From positions 257,385 through 321,384 of the forward strand of contig JACKKB010000004.1 in assembly GCA_020637635.1 (NCBI GenBank): a stretch of DNA of 64,000 bases, written 5' to 3'. The notes below the pieces were generated by a model, which saw only the letters and a program-made list of their open reading frames with translations, had not been told where the DNA came from and made no database searches. This DNA is from Albidovulum sp. (lineage in GTDB: Bacteria; Pseudomonadota; Alphaproteobacteria; Rhodobacterales; Rhodobacteraceae). This document shows, piece after piece, positions 7,237-15,438 of this stretch. Each line of letters starts with the position of its first letter. Within the stretch, counting starts at the first letter, position 1. A program made the position numbers and the translations under genes.

Positions 7237-7971
7237 TTAGGCCCCGGCACGACCCGCGTCAACCGGGAACCTGCGCGCGAGATCGCCTGCAAGTGCCGTG
7301 TCGGCCGCGTCCGCAGGCCCCCCGGCCCAGGGCCGGAACCGCAACCTGAAGGCCAAGAGCACGAGCGCGTCGCCGACCGCGGGATAGCCGAACCCCTGCG
7401 CAAGCGGCGCGAAGGCGGCGAGGCTTTCCGGCCCGCCGGACGCCTCTGGCCGGACCTCATCAGAACCGACCGCATCGGGCCCGACCGCATCGGGCCAGAC
7501 CGCATCGGGCCAGACCGAAAGACCCTGCAGCGCCAGCCGCCGCCAGTCGAAGCGCGGTCCGGGGTCGGACTTGCGCCCGGGCGCCATGTCGGAATGGCCG
7601 ATCACCCTTTCAGGCGGAATCTCCCACCGCGCCATCACCTCCGCGAGCAGCCGCTCGAGCGCCGCCATCTGCGGTTCGGGAAAGGGCGCATCGCCGGGAT
7701 TTGCCAGTTCGATGCCGATCGAGCGGGAATTGACATCGGTGACGGCGCCCCATGCCCCCGCCCCGGCATGCCAGGCCCGCGCTTCCTCGGGCACCAGCGC
7801 CTCGACCGCACCCGCCTCGGAAATCAGGTAATGCGCCGATACCTCGGCGGCGGGATCGCAAAGCCGATCCCGCGCCGCGGCGCAACTGGCCATGGCCGTG
7901 TAGTGGATCACGATCAGGTCGGGCCGGGCCCCGTTGCGCCTTTCGCCGAAGTTCGGCGATCCGGCCGGCAC
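7237..7971 (-). CDS. N-acetylmuramoyl-L-alanine amidase (AmiD-type amidase_2)
   Basis: 244 residues. Zinc-dependent peptidoglycan amidase: SPNFGERR start, VIHYTAM with the first zinc His, SAHYLI, WHAG, SIGIELANPG, and GHSDMAPGRKSDPGPRFDW carrying the later zinc and catalytic residues. A linker made of (W/G)PDAV repeats (15-bp units at 7453-7512) is inserted before the C-terminal peptidoglycan-binding-like helices; it is unusual. No signal peptide is visible, so export is unclear. GTG 7971 is chosen, two bases after the upstream stop, because homology begins at SPNF; the frame is open to an ATG at 8040 inside the excalibur gene. Confidence 0.88.
   Translation of the reverse strand: MPAGSPNFGERRNGARPDLIVIHYTAMASCAAARDRLCDPAAEVSAHYLISEAGAVEALVPEEARAWHAGAGAWGAVTDVNSRSIGIELANPGDAPFPEPQMAALERLLAEVMARWEIPPERVIGHSDMAPGRKSDPGPRFDWRRLALQGLSVWPDAVWPDAVGPDAVGSDEVRPEASGGPESLAAFAPLAQGFGYPAVGDALVLLAFRLRFRPWAGGPADAADTALAGDLARRFPVDAGRAGA
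7453..7512 (-). repeat. 15-bp in-frame tandem repeat in the amidase
   Basis: Three near-identical 15-bp units (7468-7482, 7483-7497, 7498-7512; plus-strand unit GACCGCATCGGGCCM) and a decayed fourth at 7453-7467. They encode a proline- and acid-containing linker of PDAV repeats. Confidence 0.9.
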
Positions 7972-7972
7972 C

Positions 7973-8746
7973 TCAGCCGCGCGCCTTCTGGAACGGCGTC
8001 GGATCCCAGTGGCAGGCAAAGCCGTCGCCGTCGGGATCAAGGTTCTTGCCGTCGCGCGCCGGGCCCCCGGCCTTCAGGAACGCCGCCTGCGCCGCTTCGG
8101 GCGTATCGTAGCGGGCACAGTTCTTGTCGGAATTCGACAGCGAGAGCGACGAGCGCGGATAGATCTTCTCGCCAAGCCGGTTCGGCGCCTTCAACGCATA
8201 TTGCACCAGATCGGGGCCGGGTCCGCTATCGGGCCGCTCGGGCACCTCGGTCGGTGCGATCTGGCGATACTGGGCGCGGTTCTCGGCCAGCCGCTCCTTG
8301 TCGGACTGGATCGTCTCGCGCGCAGCGACGGCGCCGAAATCCTGTTCGTCGGAGATGCCGGAATTGTTCGGGATCGCGCTCGGATCGGCGCCCATCGCGG
8401 CACCCGCCCCGGCAAGTGCGGCACCGCCTTCGGCGACGGGCTGGTTGTAGGCCGGCAGTGCCCCGGCCTCCTGCTGACCCGTCAGGGCGCCGGCGCCGCT
8501 GATGCCCGCCTGTGCCAGCTCGGCCGCACTCGGCACGCCGGTGCCCGAACCTTGCCCGGCATAGGCACCCGCGGGCGGCAGCACCGTCTGCGGCGCGGCC
8601 CGACCCGCGTTCAGCTGCGCCTCGCGCTGAAGCTCATAGGCGCCGTAGTCGCCAAAGCCGACACCGCCCGGCGCCCGGTTGTCGGGCACCGGCGGCTGAC
8701 AGGCCGCCAGTGACAGAAGGCCAAGCGAAGCAAGAGCGAAACGCAT
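7973..8746 (-). CDS. Lipoprotein with C-terminal excalibur calcium-binding domain
   Basis: 257 residues. A lipoprotein signal (LASLGLLSLAAC, lipidated Cys near residue 15) is followed by a long Ala/Gly/Pro-rich, probably disordered region and a C-terminal excalibur domain: two Cys bracket a YDTPEAAQAAFL helix and the loop DPDGDGFAC, an EF-hand-like Ca2+ site. Likely anchored at the envelope; role unknown. The second of two adjacent ATGs (8746) has the better spacing to GGGGA. The amidase gene starts 2 bases after its stop, so the pair is probably an operon acting on the cell wall. Confidence 0.87.
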   Translation of the reverse strand: MRFALASLGLLSLAACQPPVPDNRAPGGVGFGDYGAYELQREAQLNAGRAAPQTVLPPAGAYAGQGSGTGVPSAAELAQAGISGAGALTGQQEAGALPAYNQPVAEGGAALAGAGAAMGADPSAIPNNSGISDEQDFGAVAARETIQSDKERLAENRAQYRQIAPTEVPERPDSGPGPDLVQYALKAPNRLGEKIYPRSSLSLSNSDKNCARYDTPEAAQAAFLKAGGPARDGKNLDPDGDGFACHWDPTPFQKARG

Positions 8747-8789
8747 CATCAGATCCCCAATCCGGCCGATATCCGGTTTGGCCGGGCCC

Positions 8790-10277
8790 TTACCACCATT
8801 TCGCCGGTTTGGAAACAAAACCGGCGGCGCGCTCCAGCACATAGGCGTGATTCAGCAGATCGCCCTCTTCCCAGGGCCGCCCGATCAGCTGCAGGCCCAA
8901 GGGCAGCCCCTGCCGGTCAAGGCCCGCGGGCACCGCGATGCCCGGCAGACCGGCAAGGTTCACCGTCACCGTGAAGACGTCGTTGAGATACATTGCGATC
9001 GGGTCGGCATCGGTCATCTCGCCGAGGCCAAAGGCCGCCGAGGGCGTCGCCGGCGTCAGGATCGCGTCGATGCCCTGGGCGAAGACCGCCTCGAAGTCGC
9101 GCTTGATGAGCGCGCGGACCTTGCGGGCGCGGTTGTAATAGGCGTCGTAGAACCCGGCTGACAGCACATAGGTTCCGATCATCACGCGGCGTTGCACCTC
9201 GCGGCCGAAGCCTTCGGCGCGGGTCTTTTCATACATCTCGGTGATGCCGTCGCCCTGGGCGAGCTTCGCGCGGTGGCCGTAGCGCACCCCGTCATAGCGC
9301 GCGAGGTTCGAGGACGCCTCGGCCGGGGCTACGACATAGTAGGCGGGCAGCGCGTATTTCGTGTGCGGCAGCGAGATATCGACGATCTCGGCCCCGGCAT
9401 CCTTCATCATCGCGGTGCCGTCGGCCCAGAGCTTCTCGATCTCCTCGGGCATGCCGTCCATGCGGTATTCGCGCGGGATGCCGATCTTCCTGCCGCGGAT
9501 GTCGCCCGTCAGCGCGGCCTCGAAATCCGGCACCGGCAGGTCGGCGGAGGTCGAATCCTTCGGGTCGTGCCCGCACATGGCCTGCAACATGATCGCCGCG
9601 TCGCGCACGTCCCCGGTCATCGGCCCCGCCTGGTCGAGCGACGAGGCGAAGGCCACGATCCCCCAGCGCGAGCAGCGCCCGTAGGTCGGCTTGATGCCGG
9701 TGATGCCGGTGAAGGCCGCGGGCTGGCGGATCGAGCCGCCGGTGTCGGTGCCGGTCGCACCGAGGCAAAGGTCGGCCGCCACCGCCGCCGCCGATCCCCC
9801 CGACGACCCGCCCGGCGTAAGCGGTGCGTCGTCGCCGCCGCGCCGCCAGGGGTTCACCGCGTTGCCGTAGCACGAGGTCTCGTTCGACGACCCCATGGCG
9901 AATTCGTCCATGTTGAGCTTGCCGAGCATGACCGCGCCCGCGTCGGCCAACTGCTGGCTGACGGTGGATTCGTATTCGGGGCGGAAGTTGCGCAGGATGT
10001 TCGACGCGGCCTGGCTCGGCACCCCGCGCGTGCAGAACAGGTCCTTGATGCCCACGGGGATGCCGCACATTCCGGGCGCATCGCCCGCGCGCAGCCGCTT
10101 GTCGGCCGCCGCCGCGCGTTCGCGCGCGATCTCGGGGGTCTTGTGGGCGAAGGCATTCAGCGCCCCCGCCCCCTCGATCGCGGCAAGGCACGCCTCGGTC
10201 AACTCGGCGCTCGTCACCTCGCCCTTGCGCAGCGCATCGCGCGCGGCGGCGATGGTCAGTTCGTTCAGCCCGCTCAT
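8790..10277 (-). CDS. gatA: Asp/Glu-tRNA(Asn/Gln) amidotransferase subunit A
   Basis: 495 residues, normal length. GatA frees ammonia from glutamine for amidation of Glu-tRNA(Gln) or Asp-tRNA(Asn) in the GatCAB complex. The amidase Ser-cisSer-Lys triad is intact: Lys78 in GIPVGIKDLF, cis-Ser158 in TPGGSSGGSAAAVA and Ser182 in GTDTGGSIRQPAAF. The ATG overlaps the gatC stop (ATGA at 10274-10277), so the two subunits are translationally coupled; gatB is not in the window. Confidence 0.97.
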   Translation of the reverse strand: MSGLNELTIAAARDALRKGEVTSAELTEACLAAIEGAGALNAFAHKTPEIARERAAAADKRLRAGDAPGMCGIPVGIKDLFCTRGVPSQAASNILRNFRPEYESTVSQQLADAGAVMLGKLNMDEFAMGSSNETSCYGNAVNPWRRGGDDAPLTPGGSSGGSAAAVAADLCLGATGTDTGGSIRQPAAFTGITGIKPTYGRCSRWGIVAFASSLDQAGPMTGDVRDAAIMLQAMCGHDPKDSTSADLPVPDFEAALTGDIRGRKIGIPREYRMDGMPEEIEKLWADGTAMMKDAGAEIVDISLPHTKYALPAYYVVAPAEASSNLARYDGVRYGHRAKLAQGDGITEMYEKTRAEGFGREVQRRVMIGTYVLSAGFYDAYYNRARKVRALIKRDFEAVFAQGIDAILTPATPSAAFGLGEMTDADPIAMYLNDVFTVTVNLAGLPGIAVPAGLDRQGLPLGLQLIGRPWEEGDLLNHAYVLERAAGFVSKPAKWW

Positions 10278-10561
10278 TCGACCACCTTCGGCACCGCGAA
10301 GAACCCTTCGCGCGCATCGGGCGCGTTCGAGAGGATCTTCTCGGGCATCCCGCCATCCGTCACCACATCCGCGCGCCGCTTCAGCCGCATCGGCGTCACG
10401 CTCGTCATCGGCTCCACGCCCTCGACATCCACCTCGTTGAGCTGTTCCATGAAGGCCAGAACCGCCGAGAGCTCGCCCGCCAGCGCCGGCAGGTCCTCGT
10501 CCTTCACGGCGATCCGCGCCAGATGCGCGACCTTCCGCGCAGTCGAAATGTCGATCGACAT
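10274..10561 (-). CDS. gatC: Asp/Glu-tRNA(Asn/Gln) amidotransferase subunit C
   Basis: 95 residues, full length. The small helical subunit that links GatA to GatB. Typical motifs: VAHLARIAVKDEDL at the N-terminus, LAFMEQLNEVDVEGVEPMTSV in the middle region and the C-terminal FFAVPKVVE that wraps around the other subunits. First gene of the gatCA pair on the minus strand; divergent from the UPF0173 hydrolase with about 96 bases for promoters. Confidence 0.97.
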   Translation of the reverse strand: MSIDISTARKVAHLARIAVKDEDLPALAGELSAVLAFMEQLNEVDVEGVEPMTSVTPMRLKRRADVVTDGGMPEKILSNAPDAREGFFAVPKVVE

Positions 10562-10657
10562 GGGTCTACTCTTCTCTTGGCTTCGGACCTTGGATCGGGG
10601 CAGGGTTTAACCGCAGCCCGCCCAGCCCGCAAGGGCGGCAGTAACGGGGAGGATGGA

Positions 10658-11350
10658 ATGAAGATCACCTGGCTCGGCCATTCCGGCTTTCGCATCGAGA
10701 TAGAGAAGGCGGTGCTTCTGGTGGACCCCTGGCTCACCGGAAACCCGATGTTCCCCGAGGACCGCACCGCCGAGGCGATCGCCGGCGCGACCCATATCCT
10801 GCTCACTCACGGTCATGGCGATCATGCCGCCAATGCCGCGCGGATCTCGCGCGATACCGGCACGCCGATCGTCTGCATCCACGAACTGTCCGAGATCTTC
10901 GCCGCCGACGGGCTGACGACGCTCGGTTTCGGCAAGGGCGGCACCGTCACGCTGGACGGCGCCAGGGTGACGCTGGTCAATGCCTGCCACTCCTCCTCGA
11001 TCGACTACAAGGGCGGCGCACCCTTGCAGGCCGGTTCCGAGGGCGGCTTCATGATCGCCGGAGAGGGCCATACGATCTACGTGAGCGGCGACACCACGAT
11101 CATGGCCGACATGGGCTGGATGGGCCGGTACTTTGCCCCCGACATCGGCATCCTCTGTGCCGGCGGGCACTACACGATGGACATGAAGATGGCGGCCTGG
11201 GCAGCCCGGGAATACTTCGACTTCAAGATCGTCATTCCCTGCCACTACAAGACCTTCCCGCTTCTCGCCCAGAGCGCGGATGACCTTAAGGCGGGCCTGC
11301 CCGGCGTCGACGTGATCGAGCCCGAGGTGCTGGTGCCGATCACGGCGTGA
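10658..11350 (+). CDS. UPF0173 metal-dependent hydrolase (MBL fold)
   Basis: 230 residues, normal for the YtkL/UPF0173 family of metallo-beta-lactamase-fold hydrolases of unknown substrate. Metal motif THGHGDHAAN (His51, His53, Asp55, His56); the starting MKITWLGHSGFRIE, LVDPWLTGNP and VSGDTTIMADM are family signatures, and IPCHYKTFP carries the last His. ATG 10658 sits after a GGGGAGGA ribosome site. Monocistronic by position. Confidence 0.94.
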   Translation: MKITWLGHSGFRIEIEKAVLLVDPWLTGNPMFPEDRTAEAIAGATHILLTHGHGDHAANAARISRDTGTPIVCIHELSEIFAADGLTTLGFGKGGTVTLDGARVTLVNACHSSSIDYKGGAPLQAGSEGGFMIAGEGHTIYVSGDTTIMADMGWMGRYFAPDIGILCAGGHYTMDMKMAAWAAREYFDFKIVIPCHYKTFPLLAQSADDLKAGLPGVDVIEPEVLVPITA

Positions 11351-11398
11351 CCCGCGCGCCACGAGCCGCGAGCCGGGCGGCGCACCGCCCGGCAGGGA

Positions 11399-11617
11399 TC
11401 AAAGTTCCCAGTAGTTGCGACCGCGTTCGTGCAGGCCGAGGCCGATGTCACGCCGCAAATGGTCCGACAGGTCGGACGAGCGCCGCCGAGGGTTCGGGGC
11501 GCGGCGCTGCGCGACATGTCCGGCAAGGGCCAGCGCCACGCGCAACAGCCCGTATTCGGCGACGAGCGTCCGCACTGCGGTCGCCGGGGTCGTCCGAGGG
11601 GTCAGTTCTGCATTCAT
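11399..11617 (-). CDS. Small protein with DUF1127-like C-terminus
   Basis: 72 residues. A hydrophobic amphipathic N-terminal half (LVAEYGLLRVALALAGHV) is followed by an Arg-rich stretch and LSDHLRRDIGLGL, the DUF1127 core, ending YWEL, an ending seen in small Rhodobacterales proteins of this type. DUF1127 proteins in this group act in RNA turnover and stress adaptation, but roles differ between members. The ATG at 11617 has no clear ribosome site; the frame is open upstream to 11692. Confidence 0.65.
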   Translation of the reverse strand: MNAELTPRTTPATAVRTLVAEYGLLRVALALAGHVAQRRAPNPRRRSSDLSDHLRRDIGLGLHERGRNYWEL

Positions 11618-11770
11618 CTTGTCAACCAGCCGGCGCCTTGCGGCCGCGCGGCTCCTCTTCGCGTTGGAACGGAAACCCCGGGCGGCGGGCACAGGGCCGG
11701 CGTCAGGGGCGAAAGACGGTTTTGGGAAGAGGATCGGCCAGGCCGGATCAGTCTCCCAACGGGCGCGGCG

Positions 11771-11908
11771 TCAGCTGGCGCTGAGGCCTTGCGGTTCCGG
11801 GCGGTCGCCGCGGGCCGGGGTCTTCGGGGCCGAAACATCGGCCGCCGACACGGCAATCGGGAACGCGCCCGGATCGGAACGGAGCGTGGCGGGCATGCAA
11901 TAGGTCAT
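11771..11908 (-). CDS. Small hypothetical protein
   Basis: 45 residues, starting MTYCMPATLRSDPGAFPIAV and ending in a proline- and charge-rich tail. Support comes from a good AAAGGAG ribosome site 7 bases before the ATG at 11908 and high third-position GC. No family recognised. It precedes the DUF1127-like gene on the same strand, 153 bases away. Confidence 0.45.
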   Translation of the reverse strand: MTYCMPATLRSDPGAFPIAVSAADVSAPKTPARGDRPEPQGLSAS

Positions 11909-12065
11909 CCTGCGTCTCCTTTCCTGAGCGTTGGGATGGCGCTCTCTACACCAGAATCCGACGGCCGGAAAGGGCTGACGCAGCCCCGGCAGAGAGCTTG
12001 GCGGGTTGTGGCCGGCGCGCCACAGGACGGCAGGATCGGCGGAACCTCGCCCGGATGGACGGCCC

Positions 12066-12533
12066 TCAGGTCGCGTCCCGTTCGCGCCGCCCGGCGAAGA
12101 AGGCGCGCAGGAGCGCTGCCCCCTCCTCGGCGCCGATACCGTCGTAGACTTCGGGCGCATGGTGGCACTGGGCGCGGGCAAAGATGCGCGCGCCGTGCAC
12201 CACGCCACCCGACTTCGGATCCTCGGCGCCAAAGTAGAGCCGGGCGATCCGGGCCAGGGAGATCGCCGCGGCGCACATCGGGCAGGGTTCGAGCGTGACA
12301 TAGAGATCGTGCCCCGGCAGCCGCTCCGACCCGGCGGCGGCACAGGCGGAGCGGAGCGCCAGCACTTCCGCATGCGCGGTCGGATCACTGAGTTCGCGCG
12401 TGCGGTTCCCGGCGCTTGCGACGATCCGCCCGTCGGGCGCCACCACCACCGCACCGACCGGCACCTCGCCCCGCAGGGCGGCCGCGCGCGCCTCGGCCAG
12501 CGCGGCCTCCATATGGCTCCTGAAATCGCCCAT
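12066..12533 (-). CDS. tadA: tRNA-specific adenosine deaminase
   Basis: 155 residues, normal length. Deaminates A34 to inosine in tRNA-Arg(ACG), an essential decoding step. Cytidine-deaminase-fold zinc site: His54 and catalytic Glu56 in PTAHAEVLAL, Cys84 and Cys87 in LEPCPMCAAA. The substrate-binding C-terminal helix is present. The ATG at 12533 is preferred to Met8. Divergent from the pseudouridine synthase gene. Confidence 0.96.
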   Translation of the reverse strand: MGDFRSHMEAALAEARAAALRGEVPVGAVVVAPDGRIVASAGNRTRELSDPTAHAEVLALRSACAAAGSERLPGHDLYVTLEPCPMCAAAISLARIARLYFGAEDPKSGGVVHGARIFARAQCHHAPEVYDGIGAEEGAALLRAFFAGRRERDAT

Positions 12534-12655
12534 GCCCCCTCATGCCCCGGCCCGTGGCCGCAGACAAGACCCGCAGGCGGTGCCCGCACGCAGGCGCTTC
12601 CCCCTAGGCGCGTTTGGGGTTAGAGGAGGCGCTCAGCCAGCCCGGAGGTCCGATC

Positions 12656-13711
12656 ATGAGCGATGAGACCGCACAGAGCGCCGAGGAGCCCCGGGAAGAG
12701 GGCGAGCGCATCGCCAAGGTGATGGCGCGTGCGGGCATCGCGTCGCGCCGCGACGCCGAGAAGATGATCCTGGCGGGCCGCGTCGCGGTAAACGGGGTCA
12801 AGGCAGAGAGCCCCGCGCTCGACGTCCTGCCCTCCGACAGGATCACGCTCGACGACAAACCCATCGACGCCCCGCAGCCGGCGCGGCTCTGGCTCTACTA
12901 CAAGCCCACCGGCCTCGTGACCTCGGCGCGCGACGAGAAGGGCCGCCAGACGGTCTTCGACACCATGCCCGAGGACATGCCGAGGGTGATGAGCGTGGGA
13001 CGCCTCGACCTCACCTCCGAAGGGCTCCTCCTGCTCACCAACGACGGCGAGCTGAAGCGAAAGCTGGAGCTGCCGACCACCGGGTGGCTGCGCAAGTATC
13101 GGGTGCGGGTGAACGGCCGCCCGAACGAGGCGACCTTCGACCCGTTGCGACGTGGCATCGAGATCGACGGCGAGTCCTTCCAGCCGATGGAGGTCACGCT
13201 CGAGAAGCAGCAGGGTGCAAATGCCTGGCTGACCGTCGGCATCCGCGAGGGCAAGAACCGCGAGATCCGCCGCGCGATGGCCGAGGTCGGGCTGGCGGTG
13301 AACCGGCTGATCCGGGTCAGCTACGGCCCGTTCCGGCTGAACAAGATGAAACCCGGCGACGTCGTCGAGGTGAAGGCGCGCGTCCTGCGCGAACAGCTCG
13401 GCACCTCGGCCGCAGACGCCGAAGATGCCGGGACGCGGCCGGCCAAGCCGCGCAAGCCGCGTGGCGACAGGCCCGCGGCCGGCGCAGCCAGGCGGCCACG
13501 CGGCGACGTGCCGGGGCCGACGGACGGCGCCGGGCGGCCGCGCCGGCCGGCACGGCCCGCGCGCGACAGCGAACGGCGCACCGAGCGTCAGGAAAACGCG
13601 CAGGCTGGGCGCAAGCCGCGCGGCACCGACGCGCCGGGCGGCCGCTGCGAGGACCGCCCTGAGGACCGCCCTGAGGACTGCTCCCGGGACCGTTTCGGGA
13701 CCGCGCGTTGA
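12656..13711 (+). CDS. rluB: RsuA/RluB-type pseudouridine synthase with long basic tail
   Basis: 351 residues. S4 RNA-binding domain (about 16-65: ARAGIASRRDAEKMIL, GRVAVNG) and a catalytic domain with YYKPTGLVTS, the catalytic Asp118 in VGRLDLTSEGLLLL, and GKNREIRRAM. Makes pseudouridine in rRNA; RluB (23S U2605) is the best fit but RsuA/RluE-type targets are possible. From about residue 255 the protein is a low-complexity Arg/Pro/Gly/Lys tail, common in this order. The tail stops at 13711, yet tail-like coding continues in another frame to 14333, so a frameshift may have cut it short. ATG 12656 follows GGAGGT. Confidence 0.92.
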   Translation: MSDETAQSAEEPREEGERIAKVMARAGIASRRDAEKMILAGRVAVNGVKAESPALDVLPSDRITLDDKPIDAPQPARLWLYYKPTGLVTSARDEKGRQTVFDTMPEDMPRVMSVGRLDLTSEGLLLLTNDGELKRKLELPTTGWLRKYRVRVNGRPNEATFDPLRRGIEIDGESFQPMEVTLEKQQGANAWLTVGIREGKNREIRRAMAEVGLAVNRLIRVSYGPFRLNKMKPGDVVEVKARVLREQLGTSAADAEDAGTRPAKPRKPRGDRPAAGAARRPRGDVPGPTDGAGRPRRPARPARDSERRTERQENAQAGRKPRGTDAPGGRCEDRPEDRPEDCSRDRFGTAR

Positions 13712-14438
13712 GCGCGGGCCCCGCGAGCGGAGCAGCGCGGCGCGAAAACCGGGCGCCAAAGGAGCGCACGGGCGGGCGGGGCAACGCAAAGCCTGCCACC
13801 TGCGAGGCCCGTGCGGCTGAGCTGCGCGCCGGCGGGTCCGGCGCCGATCGCGGCTGGGCCAGGGGCCTGCGCCGCCGCGGCGCGACGACTGTGACCCGGA
13901 GCGGGCGGTGCTGCCCGGCGCGCGCGGCGCCGGCCCCAAGCCCGCGCGCGTCGCGGGAACGGATCGCCCCAAGCCCGCGCGCAGCGCGGGAACGGATCGC
14001 CCAGAGCGGCCGCGCGGCACCCTATCCGGCAAGCCGGGTGGCAAGGGATCTGGCAGACCGGGCGGCAAGCCGGGTGCGAAACCGGGCGGGCGGCCGGCTG
14101 ACCGGTCGGCAGCAGGCGCGGCCGGCAGGCCGGTTGAAGGGGCGGCGGGGCGGCCGGAGCGTCGCGGCGGCGCAAAACCGGCCGGCAAACCCGGTGCGCG
14201 CCCGGCCGGCAAGCCAGGCGGCAAGCCCGGTGTCAAGCCGGGCGGCAAGCCGGACGGCGGACACAGCCGCGGCCCCGGGCCGAAGCGCGGCCCGAATCCC
14301 GGCCCTAAACCGGGTGGCAAGCGCGACAAGTAGTGCCGGTGTCGGCGGCGGCAGCCCGCGCGCCGCCGCCGCGCCATCGCAAAATGCTTGGCGCCGCTCC
14401 CGCGCCATGCGACTGTGCCGGCGATGTCGGGGTGTGGG
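13712..14438 (+). other. Low-complexity GC-rich stretch, likely out-of-frame continuation of the rluB tail
   Basis: No clear independent gene lies here. In the frame different from rluB, positions about 13821-14333 read as a Gly-Lys-Pro-rich chain with repeated GKPGG units and end GPKPGGKRDK, exactly the sort of tail that closes RluB proteins in Rhodobacterales. Stops at 13711 (rluB frame) and 13818-13820 (the other frame) interrupt it. Either one or more indels broke the tail or it is a decayed extension. Confidence 0.5.
13934..13999 (+). repeat. 33-bp tandem repeat, two copies
   Basis: Copies 13934-13966 and 13967-13999 differ at only two positions; each codes PKPAR(V/S)AGTDR in the tail-like frame. 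An in-frame (11-codon) duplication suggests this frame has been translated. Confidence 0.9.
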
Positions 14439-14522
14439 ATGACGGAATCCGGACTGCAACGGTTGGCCTTCAATCTGCTGCTGGCGCTGACGCTCTATGT
14501 GGCACTGACGGGGGCGTGGTGA
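14439..14522 (+). CDS. 27-residue membrane peptide, coupled to the XpaC-like gene
   Basis: A short ORF starting MTESGLQRLAFNLLLALTLY and ending ALTGAW. Residues about 9-25 form one hydrophobic helix. Its TGA stop shares a base with the ATG of the next gene (TGATG at 14520-14524), a layout typical of translational coupling. Upstream GGGGTGTGGG gives only a weak ribosome site. It opens the XpaC-TelA module and may be a small membrane subunit or a leader that controls translation of the next gene. Confidence 0.5.
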   Translation: MTESGLQRLAFNLLLALTLYVALTGAW

Positions 14523-15436
14523 TGGCTCTGCGCTACGGTGGCAGGTTCAGCCCGGACGCCACGGAAGCGACCAGCGGCGTGCCCGGCCCCGACGATCCGC
14601 GGCCGAGCCGGCAGGAACGGCGGACGACGCTGCTGTATCTTGTCGCGCTGCCGTTTGCGGCACGTGCCTTCTTTCTGGACCCTGCCGGGCTCGCCCGCAC
14701 ACTCGGCGCCTTCGCGCTTCTCCTCGCCGCCGCCTGGCTGACCCGCGAAGGCGTGCGCGCCGCCGATGCCTATGCCCGCCGCAGGGCAGCGCGGCGCCCC
14801 GCCTTCCCGCGCAAGATGACGGCGACGGTCCTGACCGCGGCCGGCCTCTACCTCGGTGCGGCGGGCGGCACGATGGAGGCCGCCCCGGTCCTGCTCGGGC
14901 TGATCGGCGCGGTGCTGCACTTCCTGGCGTTCGGGGTCGATCCGCTGCGCGACAAGGGCATGGACGAGATTGACATTTACGAACAGGATCGCGTCGGGCG
15001 GTTCGTCGCAGAAGGCGAAACTTACCTGAATGCGATGACAGATGCGGCCGCCCGTTCCGGCGACCGGGCCGTTGCCGCGCGTGTCGCCCGCTTTGCCGCG
15101 ACCGCCCGCAAGCTCTTCCGCACGGTCGAGGAAGACCCCGGCGACCTGACCGCGGCGCGGCGCTACCTCGGCGTCTACCTGATGGGCGCGCGCGACGCGA
15201 CGCAGAAATTCGCCGATCTCTGGACCCGCCAGCGCGACGACGAGGCGCGAAAGCGCTTCATGGCGCTGCTCGACGATCTCGAAACCAACTTCGCCGCACG
15301 CACCACGGCGCTTCGCGGCGACGACCGCGACGATCTCGATGTGGAGATAGACGTGCTCAGCGACCGGCTCAGGCGCGAGGGCGTCGCGTTGGCGCGCCAG
15401 GCCGCGCAACCCGAACCCGTTAACAGTGGAGAGTAG
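14522..15436 (+). CDS. XpaC-like (5-bromo-4-chloroindolyl phosphate hydrolysis) family membrane protein
   Basis: 304 residues. A charged N-terminus of about 35 residues precedes four hydrophobic segments (about 37-53, 55-73, 100-116, 120-137), then a helical cytoplasmic domain of 165 residues with IDIYEQDRVGRFVAEGETYL and YLGVYLMGARDATQKFADLW, the parts typical of XpaC-family proteins. Despite the family name no catalytic residues are evident; XpaC proteins are habitually encoded next to TelA, as here, and are thought to act with it at the membrane. The telA gene begins 2 bases after its stop. Confidence 0.85.
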   Translation: MALRYGGRFSPDATEATSGVPGPDDPRPSRQERRTTLLYLVALPFAARAFFLDPAGLARTLGAFALLLAAAWLTREGVRAADAYARRRAARRPAFPRKMTATVLTAAGLYLGAAGGTMEAAPVLLGLIGAVLHFLAFGVDPLRDKGMDEIDIYEQDRVGRFVAEGETYLNAMTDAAARSGDRAVAARVARFAATARKLFRTVEEDPGDLTAARRYLGVYLMGARDATQKFADLWTRQRDDEARKRFMALLDDLETNFAARTTALRGDDRDDLDVEIDVLSDRLRREGVALARQAAQPEPVNSGE

Positions 15437-15438
15437 CG

